Shown here: piece by piece, positions 35,541-45,423 of the stretch | How the letters are laid out: the number at the start of each line of letters is the position of its first letter | How positions within the stretch are numbered: position 1 is the first letter of the stretch | Origin: Nitrospirota bacterium | GTDB lineage: Bacteria; Nitrospirota; Thermodesulfovibrionia; Thermodesulfovibrionales; UBA6898 | Direction: 5' to 3' | Assembly (NCBI GenBank): GCA_016215155.1 | Contig: JACRLQ010000008.1 | Coordinates: forward strand, 19,648 to 83,647 | Length of the DNA: 64,000 nt | Position numbers and translations under genes: made by a program | The notes under the pieces: model-generated | Told to the model about the DNA's origin: nothing | Seen by the model: the letters and a program-made list of their open reading frames with translations, nothing else | Database searches by the model: none

Positions 35541-36494
35541 TTAATCACGGCGCTCGAAACCTCCCAGGTTATGGGTCTCCCTGATAAAAAAAAGAGGCCT
35601 CCTCTTTACCTCGAGATATATCTTCCCGATGTATTCTCCTATCAGGCCGAGGAAAAGTATATTCAGTCCGCCTATAAAAAAGATCGGGATTACCGTAGAG
35701 GTCCATCCGGGGATCGTCCTGCCGGCGAATTTTTCGTAAAAGGCCCATAATACCAGCGCGAGGGAGGCAATCGAAATTATAAGGCCCGAGAAGGAGGCGA
35801 GTCTCAGAGGCACGTTGCTGAAAGACGTGATCCCCTCCCAGGCAAAGGCGAGCATCTTTCTTAACGGATATTTGGTCTCCCCGGCATGCCTTTCGTCTCT
35901 GTCGTAATAGACAATTTCATGGCTGAATCCGAGATACGGGAAGATCCCGCGGAGGAAGATGTTCGTCTCCCTGACCGCCCTGAACGCCTCGACCACCGCG
36001 CGGGACACAAGGCGGTAATCAGCGTGGTCGTATATGAGGTCCACGCCCATGGCCTGCATCATCCTATAGAAAAATCTGGCTGTCACCCGTTTAAAAAAAG
36101 TGTCTTTTCCTCTGGCCCTGCGCACCCCGTAGACTATGTCTTTTCCCTTCCGGTATTTTTCGAGCATGTCGCGGATCAGCTCCGGCGGGTCCTGCAGGTC
36201 CGCATCGAGGCTTACTACGGCGTCTCCGGAACAATGGAGAAGGCCGGCTGCCAGCGCCTTCTGATGTCCGAAATTACGGCTCAGTGAGATGACCTTCACC
36301 CCGGAATTGCCGGCCGCAAGTCTTCTGAGGATCTCGAGCGAACGGTCGCGGGACCCGTCATCGACAAAGAGTATCTCATAGTCCGTGACAAGTCCGTCCC
36401 GGGTCAGTCCGGCGATGACCTCTGAAAGCCGGGAGTACGTCGTGTCGATTACTGCTTCTTCATTGAAAAGCGGGATGACGACGCTAAGTTTCAT
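35541..36494 (-). CDS. GT2 glycosyltransferase with two membrane helices (GtrB/DPM1-like)
   Basis: A 317-residue protein. A GT-A domain (VIPLFNEEAVI, VDDGSRDRS, the DXD in LDADLQDPPE, DYRLVSRAV) occupies residues 1-225. It is followed by two membrane helices (about 228-262 and 265-300), the layout of enzymes that transfer glucose or a similar sugar to undecaprenyl phosphate. The product would serve membrane glycosyltransferases, such as the multi-pass protein encoded just upstream. It is the last gene of a minus-strand polysaccharide cluster running from about 44.6 to 35.5 kb. Confidence 0.92.
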   Translation of the reverse strand: MKLSVVIPLFNEEAVIDTTYSRLSEVIAGLTRDGLVTDYEILFVDDGSRDRSLEILRRLAAGNSGVKVISLSRNFGHQKALAAGLLHCSGDAVVSLDADLQDPPELIRDMLEKYRKGKDIVYGVRRARGKDTFFKRVTARFFYRMMQAMGVDLIYDHADYRLVSRAVVEAFRAVRETNIFLRGIFPYLGFSHEIVYYDRDERHAGETKYPLRKMLAFAWEGITSFSNVPLRLASFSGLIISIASLALVLWAFYEKFAGRTIPGWTSTVIPIFFIGGLNILFLGLIGEYIGKIYLEVKRRPLFFIRETHNLGGFERRD

Positions 36495-36652
36495 GGCACA
36501 CGGGTGTTTCCCTCCGCAAATAGGTTGCGTTCATGTTTTGTCCCGGTATTATACGGAAAAACCTTTCCCCCCGGGTAGTCGATCCTTACGGATAAGCTGC
36601 AAATCACCTTTTATTTTAAACAATTCCGCAGGCATCGACATGACTTTTTGCC

Positions 36653-38476
36653 TTATAAAGTATTTCCCCTTATTTTTGGATCCGCATCGCCGGGAGTTCT
36701 GGCCAGACAACGACCGGCGGTACCGCCGGGACCTGAAGTCCGCCTTATCGGTCCCGTAAGCGACGGACACTCCACCGTAAAGGCGCCCGTGCCGTAGTCC
36801 CCGTGCAGGCGGGCCGCCCAGGGGAGTTTCACCTCGTCGCTCAACACGCCTTTGTCGTCGGTAAACCGGACCGCCTCCGCCAGTTCGACGACGGCATTTT
36901 GACGAAATCGAAAGAGGACCAGGTCATCCGGCGCGACCTCCCTCGGGGGGTCGCCCCTGTAACCTGCGAGCAAGAGCGTTCGATTTTTTCCAGGAGCAAT
37001 ACTCCAGGCGAAATTTCCATAATCCGGTCGTATCACACTGATCGCTGTTTGCGGATAGGCCTGTTTCAGGATAGTTCCGACTGAGTTCGCACTGGAGAGT
37101 CCGCCGATCAGCAGGAAGTTTGGATTCATGTACGTCGGGTACCCCAGGAAGTTCTCATGCACCTCGAAGGGCAGAAAGACAATGTCCTTCCCGGCAACGG
37201 CTTCCCTGGGAACAGCCTTAAGCAGGGTTTCCACCTGGAGCTGATCGAACTTATAACGCAGATGATACATGCGGGTATATCCCAACAGGTGGGCCGAAAG
37301 CAGCACGACGCTGAAGGTTATAAAGGCCAGGATTAACCGCTGCCCCACGAGGGGGCGCCGCATGACCATCACCCGCGCAATTAAACATCCTGCTAGGAAC
37401 GTTCCGCCGATGCCCGGCAGGTAGGCGAGCCGGGGCGAGCCGTTCTCGTGAGACATGAGCGCCGCCGGCAGCAGCATGCTCGCAAGGGTAGCCAGCAGGC
37501 ATGCCGCGATCATTATGTTGATACGGGTTGCCTGCGGTTTTTTTTGGGCCGCCTGGATCTTTTCCGTTTTCCAGCGCAAGTTCAACGCTATTGCAGTGCC
37601 TGCCGCGGTCAACGCAAAAACTTGGGCGGCGCGATTAGTTCGAAGGGCTTCCCACCCCTCAATGTTGCTGATTCGCATCATTTCCAGGCCAAACGGCCCT
37701 CCGAAGCCCCGCCGGGGGAAATCCATCAGGAACCGGCCAAGCCGGTCCAGAGACGGCAGTTCAATCACGCCCCGGCTGGAGACCTGGTCCGCGCTGACAT
37801 AGAACGTGGCATAGATAAGGGCGCCGGAAATGAGTGTGAACAAAACGGCCTGGGCCAGGGCCCCGAGCATCTGCCTTGTTTGTTCCGGCTGCCGGCCCCT
37901 CTCGATCAGCAGCAACCCCAAAAAAACAATGGCGAAATTGGCCGCGGGCTCTATGGAGCCAAAAGCGAGGACAAGAGTAAGGCCGCTCAGGAGGGCCAGC
38001 CATGTCCTGCTTCGGGGCTGTTCGCCCGCGCGAAGGGCAGAGAGAAAAAGGTTTAGCGCCAGGAGGGAAAAAAAGCCCGCGGGCATATAGTGAATGAGGG
38101 CGTTCGTCCATGTGACCGCCTCGGTCCCCGCAAATGGCACCAGGCAGAGCAAACTCACGGAGAGCGCCGCCAAGCGTATTTTGAACAGACGATAAAGCAG
38201 CAACCCGCCCAACAACGAAGTCCCGATCACCATGGATGCCGAGAACATTCTGACAACAATCTCCGGTGCGGAGAAGATTATTGCCCCAATGAGTTTTCCC
38301 ACCGGCCGGACTTCGTAATGCAGGATATCCACGAGCTGCTTAAACGACCAGCTGTAGAGGAAGTAATCGTCGTGATAAGGCCCATGCTTCCAATACACGC
38401 CATAGGCCAGACACATGCAGACCAGCCCGAACGCCGCGGCCCATGGCCATGGCGAACGCCACCCCTGGCTATTCAT
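36653..38476 (-). CDS. multi-pass membrane protein, possibly glycosyltransferase-like
   Basis: A 607-residue protein with about ten to twelve hydrophobic helices through residues 10-420 (for example AAFGLVCMCLAYGVYW, LGALAQAVLFTLISGALIY, LILAFITFSVVLLSAHLLGY) and a soluble C-terminal part of about 180 residues. An early acidic loop (GPYHDDYFLYSW) resembles the periplasmic catalytic loop of GT-C enzymes, but I cannot name a family. It overlaps the upstream glycosyltransferase gene by 4 bp and lies before the GtrB-like gene, so a role in sugar transfer to a lipid or surface glycan is likely. The last 40 residues (RRTSGPGGTAGRCLARTPGD) look atypical and may reflect a late frame change. Confidence 0.75.
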   Translation of the reverse strand: MNSQGWRSPWPWAAAFGLVCMCLAYGVYWKHGPYHDDYFLYSWSFKQLVDILHYEVRPVGKLIGAIIFSAPEIVVRMFSASMVIGTSLLGGLLLYRLFKIRLAALSVSLLCLVPFAGTEAVTWTNALIHYMPAGFFSLLALNLFLSALRAGEQPRSRTWLALLSGLTLVLAFGSIEPAANFAIVFLGLLLIERGRQPEQTRQMLGALAQAVLFTLISGALIYATFYVSADQVSSRGVIELPSLDRLGRFLMDFPRRGFGGPFGLEMMRISNIEGWEALRTNRAAQVFALTAAGTAIALNLRWKTEKIQAAQKKPQATRINIMIAACLLATLASMLLPAALMSHENGSPRLAYLPGIGGTFLAGCLIARVMVMRRPLVGQRLILAFITFSVVLLSAHLLGYTRMYHLRYKFDQLQVETLLKAVPREAVAGKDIVFLPFEVHENFLGYPTYMNPNFLLIGGLSSANSVGTILKQAYPQTAISVIRPDYGNFAWSIAPGKNRTLLLAGYRGDPPREVAPDDLVLFRFRQNAVVELAEAVRFTDDKGVLSDEVKLPWAARLHGDYGTGAFTVECPSLTGPIRRTSGPGGTAGRCLARTPGDADPKIRGNTL

Positions 38477-40308
38477 ACGTCAAGCTTTCTAATGGCATTT
38501 GTCCAGAGCCTTAACCTGGTCTTGTCGGGATCATATAAGGTCAGCTTATCACATTCATAAATAAATTTATGTCCCTTGCCGGTGAGTTCGTTGTACTGGA
38601 GGTGCCAGCCGATCGCCTTTTCCTTCGAGTCAAAACGGTTTGTCCTCTCTTTTAATATTTTCTTCAAACCGTGTTCCTCGCTGCGCACCGGGAAATGAAG
38701 GGTGATGAAATTCACAGGGAAGATCTTCCGGCCCACGAAGGAAACCATATGGCCGGCCGTGCCGGCGAGGTCTATCGCCTGTCCCGTGTTTTTCCAGCCC
38801 TTTGTCTGCATGATGTCGAATTCCTGCGGCGGCTCATAGTATTTAAGGTACTTCCTGACGTCTTCCCCCGGCCTATAGGAATTGTCCGTCGGCCTGAAAT
38901 TGAAAAGTTCGAAGTTAACGGCGTTATACCCCATGCCGTCCACCAGCATTATCGCTTCTTTCAGTGTCATGCCCGGCCACGGCGCTTCGCGGAATTCGTC
39001 CGCGTCGTAGTGCAGATACCAGTCGGCATTGAGTGTTCCATGCAGCTGCTCCACCCTCTGTGTAATGGCCCTCAGCGCGAAGACATCGACCAGCTCCTCT
39101 GAAAACCCGCTTTCCTGGGGGAATTTTTCTATATGCAGCAGCCCCTTTCCCAGCCACTTCGAGGCCTCCTCCACTGTATTGTCGGTAGAATTATGGTCCA
39201 TCAAATAGACCCTGACCCCGTTTTCGATCAGGTGTCCGAGCGTATGGTAAATGATATCTCCTTCGTTGAAGACACAAAGGATGGCGACGACAGTAAAGTC
39301 ACCCCGGGTTTTGGGCCGGATGCCGGATTCCGGGCCTTCCTTTCCCCGGTCGTATCCTTCGATAATCCCTTTTAGTTTACAGGCCTGAAACGCCTTCCAG
39401 TATCCCTGGTGCAGAAGCCTTCTGAAGGTTTCATCCATTGCCATTCCGTACTGCTCCCTTATCGAGGCCGTCCTGTCGAGCTGTCTTGCGGAGTGTAAAA
39501 TCGATTCATAACTGGACGCGGTTTCATTCCATTTTTCGATGGCGCCGTTGACTTCGCACCATTCCTGGACTTCGGGTTCGGGGTGGAGCCTGCTGCATAC
39601 GTAATTGGACCTCCCCTGCTTGATAAGCCTCCGGCAAAAACCGTCAAAATCAATAGGCCTCATCATATAGGCGACAGCATTGGAGTTATATACCACCTTA
39701 AGGTTGTATCGAGACAGGCGGTACCCCAATTCAGTGTCTTCGTTGCCGAATTTGAAGACGGGGTTGAAGGTCCCGCAGTCGAGCAAAAAAGATCTTTTGC
39801 ACGAGGTGCGGCCGCCCCAGAAATTTTTGTAGTCGAGAACATCCCCGTGCTTTATGTATGGATATGCAAAAAGAAAACACCCCACCTCGGTGATAAAGTG
39901 CATCAACGCCGTTACCTGGAGTTCCGGCGCCCATTGGGTCTTGTGGAGCACCGCGAAATTCCGCTCAGGATATTCACTGTGTGTATTTAAATGCTCCTTA
40001 AGGAGGTCCTCAGTCGCCCAGTCATCGTCATCGAAAAAGAACACTATCCTGCCCTGAGAAGCAAATATGCCGTGGTTCCTGGCGGACGCCAGGCCCGCAT
40101 TATGCTGAAAAAAGTATTTAAGGGGAAGGACGTCCCGAAACTTATTTACCGTCTCCGGGGTATCGTCCGAGGACCCATCGTCGATTACAACGACCTCGAA
40201 CTGATCTTTGGGCAGGGTCTGGCCGACAAGGCTTTCGAGGGCCCTCCAAAGGAGCCCGGACCTGTTATAGGTGCAGATGATTACGCTAAGCGGCAGGGGT
40301 CCGTTCAT
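38473..40308 (-). CDS. two-domain glycosyltransferase (GT2 plus a second GT-A-like domain)
   Basis: A 611-residue protein. Residues 7-250 form a GT2 domain (VIICTYNRSGLLWRALESL, VIDDGSSDDTPE, FFDDDDWATEDL, with the Asp-rich DDDD as the metal site). Residues about 325-560 form a second domain that starts FTVVAILCVFNEGDIIYHTL and has DHNSTDNTVEEA and YLHYDADEFRE, as in the GT2/GT92-like 'glycosyltransferase family 2' set. It probably adds two sugars in sequence. It follows the 890-residue glycosyltransferase by 8 bp and overlaps the next membrane protein. Confidence 0.88.
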   Translation of the reverse strand: MNGPLPLSVIICTYNRSGLLWRALESLVGQTLPKDQFEVVVIDDGSSDDTPETVNKFRDVLPLKYFFQHNAGLASARNHGIFASQGRIVFFFDDDDWATEDLLKEHLNTHSEYPERNFAVLHKTQWAPELQVTALMHFITEVGCFLFAYPYIKHGDVLDYKNFWGGRTSCKRSFLLDCGTFNPVFKFGNEDTELGYRLSRYNLKVVYNSNAVAYMMRPIDFDGFCRRLIKQGRSNYVCSRLHPEPEVQEWCEVNGAIEKWNETASSYESILHSARQLDRTASIREQYGMAMDETFRRLLHQGYWKAFQACKLKGIIEGYDRGKEGPESGIRPKTRGDFTVVAILCVFNEGDIIYHTLGHLIENGVRVYLMDHNSTDNTVEEASKWLGKGLLHIEKFPQESGFSEELVDVFALRAITQRVEQLHGTLNADWYLHYDADEFREAPWPGMTLKEAIMLVDGMGYNAVNFELFNFRPTDNSYRPGEDVRKYLKYYEPPQEFDIMQTKGWKNTGQAIDLAGTAGHMVSFVGRKIFPVNFITLHFPVRSEEHGLKKILKERTNRFDSKEKAIGWHLQYNELTGKGHKFIYECDKLTLYDPDKTRLRLWTNAIRKLDV

Positions 40309-40316
40309 GACACGCC

Positions 40317-42989
40317 TTATGAGTATGCCTCAAGAATGCTGAAGGCCTCTTCCCTCGACAGATGCGCGTTTGACGACAGGTACGTTTCCATCGCCTTCTT
40401 GGCATCGGAATATTTATAGTTCTGCACGGGCTTCCTCATGCTGTGATCTACGGGGGTTGCGTCTATGATCCCGATCCGCAGGTCATGTTTTTCAGCAATG
40501 CATGGAAGGACATAGTCAAACCCCCATCCCATCGGCGTGGCCTGATCAAACGGGAAAATGTGAGGTATTAAATCCCGCCTGTATGACACCAGCGGGCCTA
40601 TCTCCACAAAACGCGTCCTTCTGGCCCTGAGTCCGTCAAGTTGTTCGACGATGAAATGGTCGATATAACTGTTATGTGTCCTGGCGGGCTGGGCCGCCGC
40701 GAAATCATATCGCCCCTGCAGTCCAAGAAAATCGTCGAGGAAATTTTCAGGGAGGAGGATGTCGTCATCGCAGAGGATAATATAGTCGTATTTCTTAAGG
40801 TCCTGCCCTTCGAGGAGCCTGTTAATCAGCATCATCTTGGGCGCCGGATCTTTCGACTTAAGGACCGTTACTGCATCGACCTCAGCCGAGGGGGCCTCTC
40901 CGCCCAGGGCCGCCCACCTCTGGGTTACATTGAAATTCCCGGACTTCCGAAATTCTCCGACGATATGTTCTATTGAGTTTTTCTGGCCGGCCAGGTAGAT
41001 GCCCGCCACAAGGACCGCCCCCCCTGCCCGGTATTTTGACTCCACACCATTTCCTGAGCCCGAAGGCCCGCTTGCGGCCGGAGGAGATTTCACGGTGTTC
41101 ATCTCCGGGAGTTCGGGCGGCCCGATACTTTTTTCCATTACGGAGGCCATCAGCCTGCCGATCTTTGGGCGCATATCTTCCCCGTCATGGATGACCTCGA
41201 TCTCGACGGATGGACCCTGCCGAGAAAGCTCGGCCCCTCGTTGATCGGAGTCCGTGACGACCCTGTCGGAAGTCAAGACATTTATCAACTCCATGGTTTC
41301 CACGTGAGGATTTGAGGCCGTGGAGACATAAATCAGCCTGCCTTGGGGCGCGTAAGCCCTGGCAAAGGGGAACAACTTCAGGCAGGTTTCCGCGCCCGTT
41401 CCGATGATATAACAGAACCTGCCCCCATGTTTCCTGAAATAATCTTCAGTCATTTCATCGTCTTCCACCTGCGAAACCTGATAGTCAAGAGATCTCAAAT
41501 GCCCGACGAACAGGCCTTTCCAGTCAGAGTGCGGACCCACGGCATCCAACCCCCAGTCTCCGATCAGAAGGACCCTGTTTTTGTCCGGGGGCGTTACATC
41601 CTGCGTGGCGAATACGCCATAATCGACGGGTTGAACGGGCTGACCCGCGGAGCTGCTTCCCGAGAGTTTTTTGTTGACCTTGTATTCAAGGACCGAAGGG
41701 TCTGCATGTCTTAAATAATAAAAGAATTTTCTGATGGTCATCGCATTAAGTTTCCTGATATTTTGCTCAGGATTTGCGAGCGTTTTAAAGACGGTTTTTA
41801 TCAAGACCCGTCTTTTAGACTGTGGAGGCAGAAGGTAGTCTCTCACCCTGTAGTAAGACAGAAGCAATCTCCATCCATGAGAATTATAGACAAGATCAAG
41901 CGCCTCTGTCTTGTCCCTGAGCGCCCTTTCGAGGCCGGCCCCGGCATCTTTGAGTTCGGCTATGTCCGTCTCTCTGGCACGGAGGGCCTTGTCCAGGGCT
42001 GCCAGGTCAGTCTCTTTCCGTCTCAGGTCCCCTTGAAGGTCTGTAAGCAGCTGTTCTTTCTTCCCGAGCATCTCTTTCAGGGCTGCGGTTTCAGTGTCCT
42101 TTTGTCTTATGGTATCTTGCAGGGCCGCGGTTTCGGTGTCTTTTCGCCTGAGGTCCTCCTGAAGGCCTCTCAGCAGCTCCTCTTTGTCGCTGACGCGTTT
42201 TTCAGACGCATTCAGTGCCCGACGGTCCGCGACGAGGCTTCTTATAATCTCAGGGGTGAACAGGGCCCTGTGTTTGTCGATTATTTTGCAGTGGGCGGCA
42301 TCGGCTTTTTCAAGGAACTCCGGAGACTGCGCGACCTGGGCCGTCGCGCTCCATTGAAGGTAGTGCGCGGTCGTCTTTTTTATGTGGCAAAACGGGGACC
42401 TCGCCGCAATCCGTATCAGCAGGTCCCAGTCTTCGTAGAGATCAAAGCTTTCATCGAAACCGCCGGTTTCCTTGAAAGTCTTTGAAGAAAAAACAATGGT
42501 CATAAGAGGGATATAATTGTCCGTGACAAGTTCGCTGAATGAAAAATCCTTCGACGAAAAGACCCTCTTTTGGGTTTCGGCCAACTCGGTGTCCTCAGCG
42601 CCGGGGTCAACCGCGGAGATATGCGCGTCGCTGTAGGCGACCTGAAAGTCCCATTCTTCCAGGGTCCTCGTCAGGGTTTCTATATGGTCGGGATAAAAGG
42701 TGTCGTCGTCGTCGAGGAACCCGATATAGCTGCCGCGAGAGTTCCTGGCCCCGGCATTCCCCGCGTAAGCCCTGCCCATGTTCTTTTCCAGCCTTACATA
42801 ATTCAAGGCTATATCGCCCAGGGTATGCATTATCTCTTTAGTGTCAAGGTCGCAGCCTCCGTCGTTGACCAGGACAACTTCGAGGGGCCTGTAGGTCTGC
42901 GCGGCAATACTCTTCAGGGCCTTTTTTAAAAGCTTGGGCCTGTCCTTTGTCCTTACTATGATTGAAACTAAAGGTCTTGGCTTTTCCAA
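40317..42989 (-). CDS. large three-part glycosyltransferase with repetitive coiled coil
   Basis: An 890-residue protein from a TTG start preceded by an AGGGGCGG ribosome site. Residues 7-225 are a GT2 domain (VSIIVRTKDRPKLLKKAL, LVNDGGCDLDT, FLDDDDTFYPDH). Residues about 255-360 are a charged coiled coil built of short repeats (RRKDTETAALQD, RQKDTETAALKE, RRKETDLAALDK, RARETDIAELKD). Residues about 455-620 are a Rossmann-like domain, and 665-885 a further GT-A-like domain with YDYIILCDDDILLPENF and HNSYIDHF. The repeats may set the distance between domains in a chain-length fashion, as in some O-antigen enzymes; that is inference. It is part of the polysaccharide cluster. Confidence 0.85.
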   Translation of the reverse strand: MEKPRPLVSIIVRTKDRPKLLKKALKSIAAQTYRPLEVVLVNDGGCDLDTKEIMHTLGDIALNYVRLEKNMGRAYAGNAGARNSRGSYIGFLDDDDTFYPDHIETLTRTLEEWDFQVAYSDAHISAVDPGAEDTELAETQKRVFSSKDFSFSELVTDNYIPLMTIVFSSKTFKETGGFDESFDLYEDWDLLIRIAARSPFCHIKKTTAHYLQWSATAQVAQSPEFLEKADAAHCKIIDKHRALFTPEIIRSLVADRRALNASEKRVSDKEELLRGLQEDLRRKDTETAALQDTIRQKDTETAALKEMLGKKEQLLTDLQGDLRRKETDLAALDKALRARETDIAELKDAGAGLERALRDKTEALDLVYNSHGWRLLLSYYRVRDYLLPPQSKRRVLIKTVFKTLANPEQNIRKLNAMTIRKFFYYLRHADPSVLEYKVNKKLSGSSSAGQPVQPVDYGVFATQDVTPPDKNRVLLIGDWGLDAVGPHSDWKGLFVGHLRSLDYQVSQVEDDEMTEDYFRKHGGRFCYIIGTGAETCLKLFPFARAYAPQGRLIYVSTASNPHVETMELINVLTSDRVVTDSDQRGAELSRQGPSVEIEVIHDGEDMRPKIGRLMASVMEKSIGPPELPEMNTVKSPPAASGPSGSGNGVESKYRAGGAVLVAGIYLAGQKNSIEHIVGEFRKSGNFNVTQRWAALGGEAPSAEVDAVTVLKSKDPAPKMMLINRLLEGQDLKKYDYIILCDDDILLPENFLDDFLGLQGRYDFAAAQPARTHNSYIDHFIVEQLDGLRARRTRFVEIGPLVSYRRDLIPHIFPFDQATPMGWGFDYVLPCIAEKHDLRIGIIDATPVDHSMRKPVQNYKYSDAKKAMETYLSSNAHLSREEAFSILEAYS

Positions 42990-43137
42990 AATTATCCGCC
43001 CCTGACTGAGGAAGCCATCAGACGGCTTCCCTATAGAAATTTTAGGAAATTACAGTCATATATATGAATCAGATCAAGCCGTTATTATATTACATAGGGG
43101 GGTATAAATTCTATGCCGTAACAGTCGGGCGATGTAA

Positions 43138-44616
43138 TCAGTATGCCCCGTCCCTTTTTAAAACTATCCTGATGGTTTTAAGGATAATCACGATGTCCAG
43201 CCATAAGTTCCAGTTTTTTACGTACCACAGATCGAGGGATATCCTGTAATCGTAGCCGGTGTTGCTGCGGCCGCTGACCTGCCAGAGCCCCGTGATCCCG
43301 GGAAGCACACGGAAACACAATGCGGCCAGGTCCTTATAATATATGTCGATTTCTTCCTGCGTGACGGGTCTAGGCCCTACAAGGCTCATCTCCCCCTTAA
43401 GCACATTCAATATCTGCGGGAGTTCGTCGAGAGACGTGGTCCTCAAGAACCTTCCCATCCTTGTAACTCTCGGGTCATCGCTGAGTTTCCAGCGCTGCTC
43501 CCACTGGTCCCTTGCCACGGCGTCTTTTTCCAGTATCGCCCCGAGCCTCTCTTCAGCGTCTTCATACATGGTCCTGAACTTGTAACATCTGAACGTTTTA
43601 CCCCTCCTGCCGATTCGTCCCTGAAAAAAAATCGCCGGCCCTTTTGAATCAATCCTGATGAGTGCCGCTATCAGGGCCATGGGGACGATGAGCAGGGGGA
43701 CAAGCAGCAGGCATACGCATATATCAAAACATCTTTTTATAAATATATTGATAGGGTTTGAAAGGTTGTTTTCTATCTCAAACGCAAGGACCTCGTCATG
43801 AAAGAAATGCTGGACCCCGGTCCCAAGAACAGCTATGCCAAGCATATCCGGGACAAAAAGGGTGCGTTCCACTTTGTGCTGCAGGTCGTTGATGATCCCC
43901 TGGAGTCTCTCTCTTCCGGCGCCCGGCATCGCTATTATGAGGTCCGAAATATGGCACCTGCCGAGGTAGTTTTTTGCCCCGTTGATGCCTCTATGGACTT
44001 TTACCCCTTCGATGAAGGTGCCTATCTTGGATGGGTCATCATCCAGAAAGCCCATCACCTCATAGCCGTAATGGGGCTCACGCCTGAGGGCCCTCAGAAT
44101 GAGCCTTCCGGTATCCCCGGCGCCCAGAATAAGCACCCTTCTTTTGAGGAGGCCCATTTTTCTGAGGACTTTTTTAAATATTATCCGGGAGGAAGGCAGA
44201 ATAAATAAGGCAAGTATCCCCATAAGAACGATAACGGTCCTGGAGATCTCTTCACTCAATTTCCCTATCGACACAAGGGTGAACACCCCAACCGTGGAGA
44301 AAAAAGAGGCCTTCAGCAGGGCCTTGACCTCGTCCCAGAAAGAGAAACGCCTTGTGTAAAGCCCCTCATAATATATGAAAAAAATCCAGACAAGAAGTAT
44401 CCACCACATCCCGGAGAGGGATACCCGGGGCTGTGCGGACGGGAAGCCTTCATACACGAGAGGGAGCGCTTTGGTCCTTATCAATACGGCGATCATGTAA
44501 ATCGACGTGATGGCGATAAGGTCGGCGAGAAAAATAGCGAGGACTTCCGCGATGCTCTTTGCCCTGGCAATTTTATTTAGCGCTGCCAATAGTCCTCCGG
44601 GATTTCCGACTTTCAA
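43138..44616 (-). CDS. undecaprenyl-phosphate sugar phosphotransferase (WbaP-type)
   Basis: A 492-residue protein from a TTG start. Four or five N-terminal membrane helices (residues 20-130) lead to a CoA-binding-like Rossmann domain (RRVLILGAGDTGRLILRAL, about 165-290). A further helix follows, then the bacterial sugar transferase domain (residues 300-492): KRCFDICVCLLLVPLLI, GKTFRCYKFRTMY, TSLDELPQILNVLKGEMSLVGPRP and GLWQVSGRS. It starts glycan synthesis by moving a hexose-1-phosphate onto undecaprenyl phosphate in the inner membrane. It is the first gene of the minus-strand polysaccharide cluster. Confidence 0.95.
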   Translation of the reverse strand: MKVGNPGGLLAALNKIARAKSIAEVLAIFLADLIAITSIYMIAVLIRTKALPLVYEGFPSAQPRVSLSGMWWILLVWIFFIYYEGLYTRRFSFWDEVKALLKASFFSTVGVFTLVSIGKLSEEISRTVIVLMGILALFILPSSRIIFKKVLRKMGLLKRRVLILGAGDTGRLILRALRREPHYGYEVMGFLDDDPSKIGTFIEGVKVHRGINGAKNYLGRCHISDLIIAMPGAGRERLQGIINDLQHKVERTLFVPDMLGIAVLGTGVQHFFHDEVLAFEIENNLSNPINIFIKRCFDICVCLLLVPLLIVPMALIAALIRIDSKGPAIFFQGRIGRRGKTFRCYKFRTMYEDAEERLGAILEKDAVARDQWEQRWKLSDDPRVTRMGRFLRTTSLDELPQILNVLKGEMSLVGPRPVTQEEIDIYYKDLAALCFRVLPGITGLWQVSGRSNTGYDYRISLDLWYVKNWNLWLDIVIILKTIRIVLKRDGAY

Positions 44617-44694
44617 AGAGGTTTCCGTTCCAATTTTACGGTCTGTTTTGAATATTTTCGGAATAACGACGATTTTTGGTAGTATATTAATACT

Positions 44695-45423
44695 ATGATA
44701 ATTATTCCTGCAATAGATTTAAAAGACGGCAAGTGCGTAAGACTGCGGCAGGGCAGGAAAGAAGAGGTGACCGTCTATTCTGCCGATCCTGTATCGACGG
44801 CCGTGAAATGGGAGACGGCAGGGGCCAGGGTCCTCCATATCGTGGACCTTGACGGGGCCTTTACGGGCAAACCCGCGAATATGGACAGCATCCTCCGGAT
44901 CAGAAAAAGCGTTAAGATGCAGATCGAGGTGGGGGGAGGCATAAGGGATATCGTGAGGGTGGACAAATTTTTGTCCGCCGGCATTGACCGGGTGATAATA
45001 GGGACCTCCGCCATAGAGGACCCGGGGTTCGTCCTGGAGGCGTGCCGTCGGTTTCCGGGGAGGATATTTATCGGGATCGACGCCAAGGATGGAATGGTAG
45101 CGGTCCGCGGGTGGGAAGAGGTCAGCGGCATATCGGCCATGGATCTCGCCCGAAGGGTCGAAACCGTCGGCGCTGCAGGCGTTATATATACCGACATAGC
45201 CCGTGACGGCATGCTTACCGGACCGAATTTACCAGCCATGGCCGAGATGGTCAGGACGGTGAATATCCCGGTGATCGCCTCCGGAGGCATCGCGACTATG
45301 GAAGATGTGAGGGGTCTGCTCCGGATAAAAGACCTCTGGGGCGCCATAACCGGAAAGGCCATATATTCCGGATCGCTCGACCTGAAAGAGGCCATCAGAC
45401 TGGCTGCTGAAAGTGCTGGCTAA
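44695..45423 (+). CDS. hisA: HisA, ProFAR isomerase
   Basis: A 242-residue TIM barrel, full length. Catalytic acids Asp8 (IPAIDLKDG) and Asp129 (IGIDAKDG) are present, as are the phosphate-binding loops ([18 protein letters not shown]). It isomerises N'-((5'-phosphoribosyl)formimino)-AICAR ribonucleotide to the ribulosyl form in histidine synthesis. The gene is divergent from the WbaP-type gene with a 78-bp AT-rich gap. The stop lies 11 bp into hisF, so they are translated together. No other his gene is in the window. Confidence 0.97.
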   Translation: MIIIPAIDLKDGKCVRLRQGRKEEVTVYSADPVSTAVKWETAGARVLHIVDLDGAFTGKPANMDSILRIRKSVKMQIEVGGGIRDIVRVDKFLSAGIDRVIIGTSAIEDPGFVLEACRRFPGRIFIGIDAKDGMVAVRGWEEVSGISAMDLARRVETVGAAGVIYTDIARDGMLTGPNLPAMAEMVRTVNIPVIASGGIATMEDVRGLLRIKDLWGAITGKAIYSGSLDLKEAIRLAAESAG

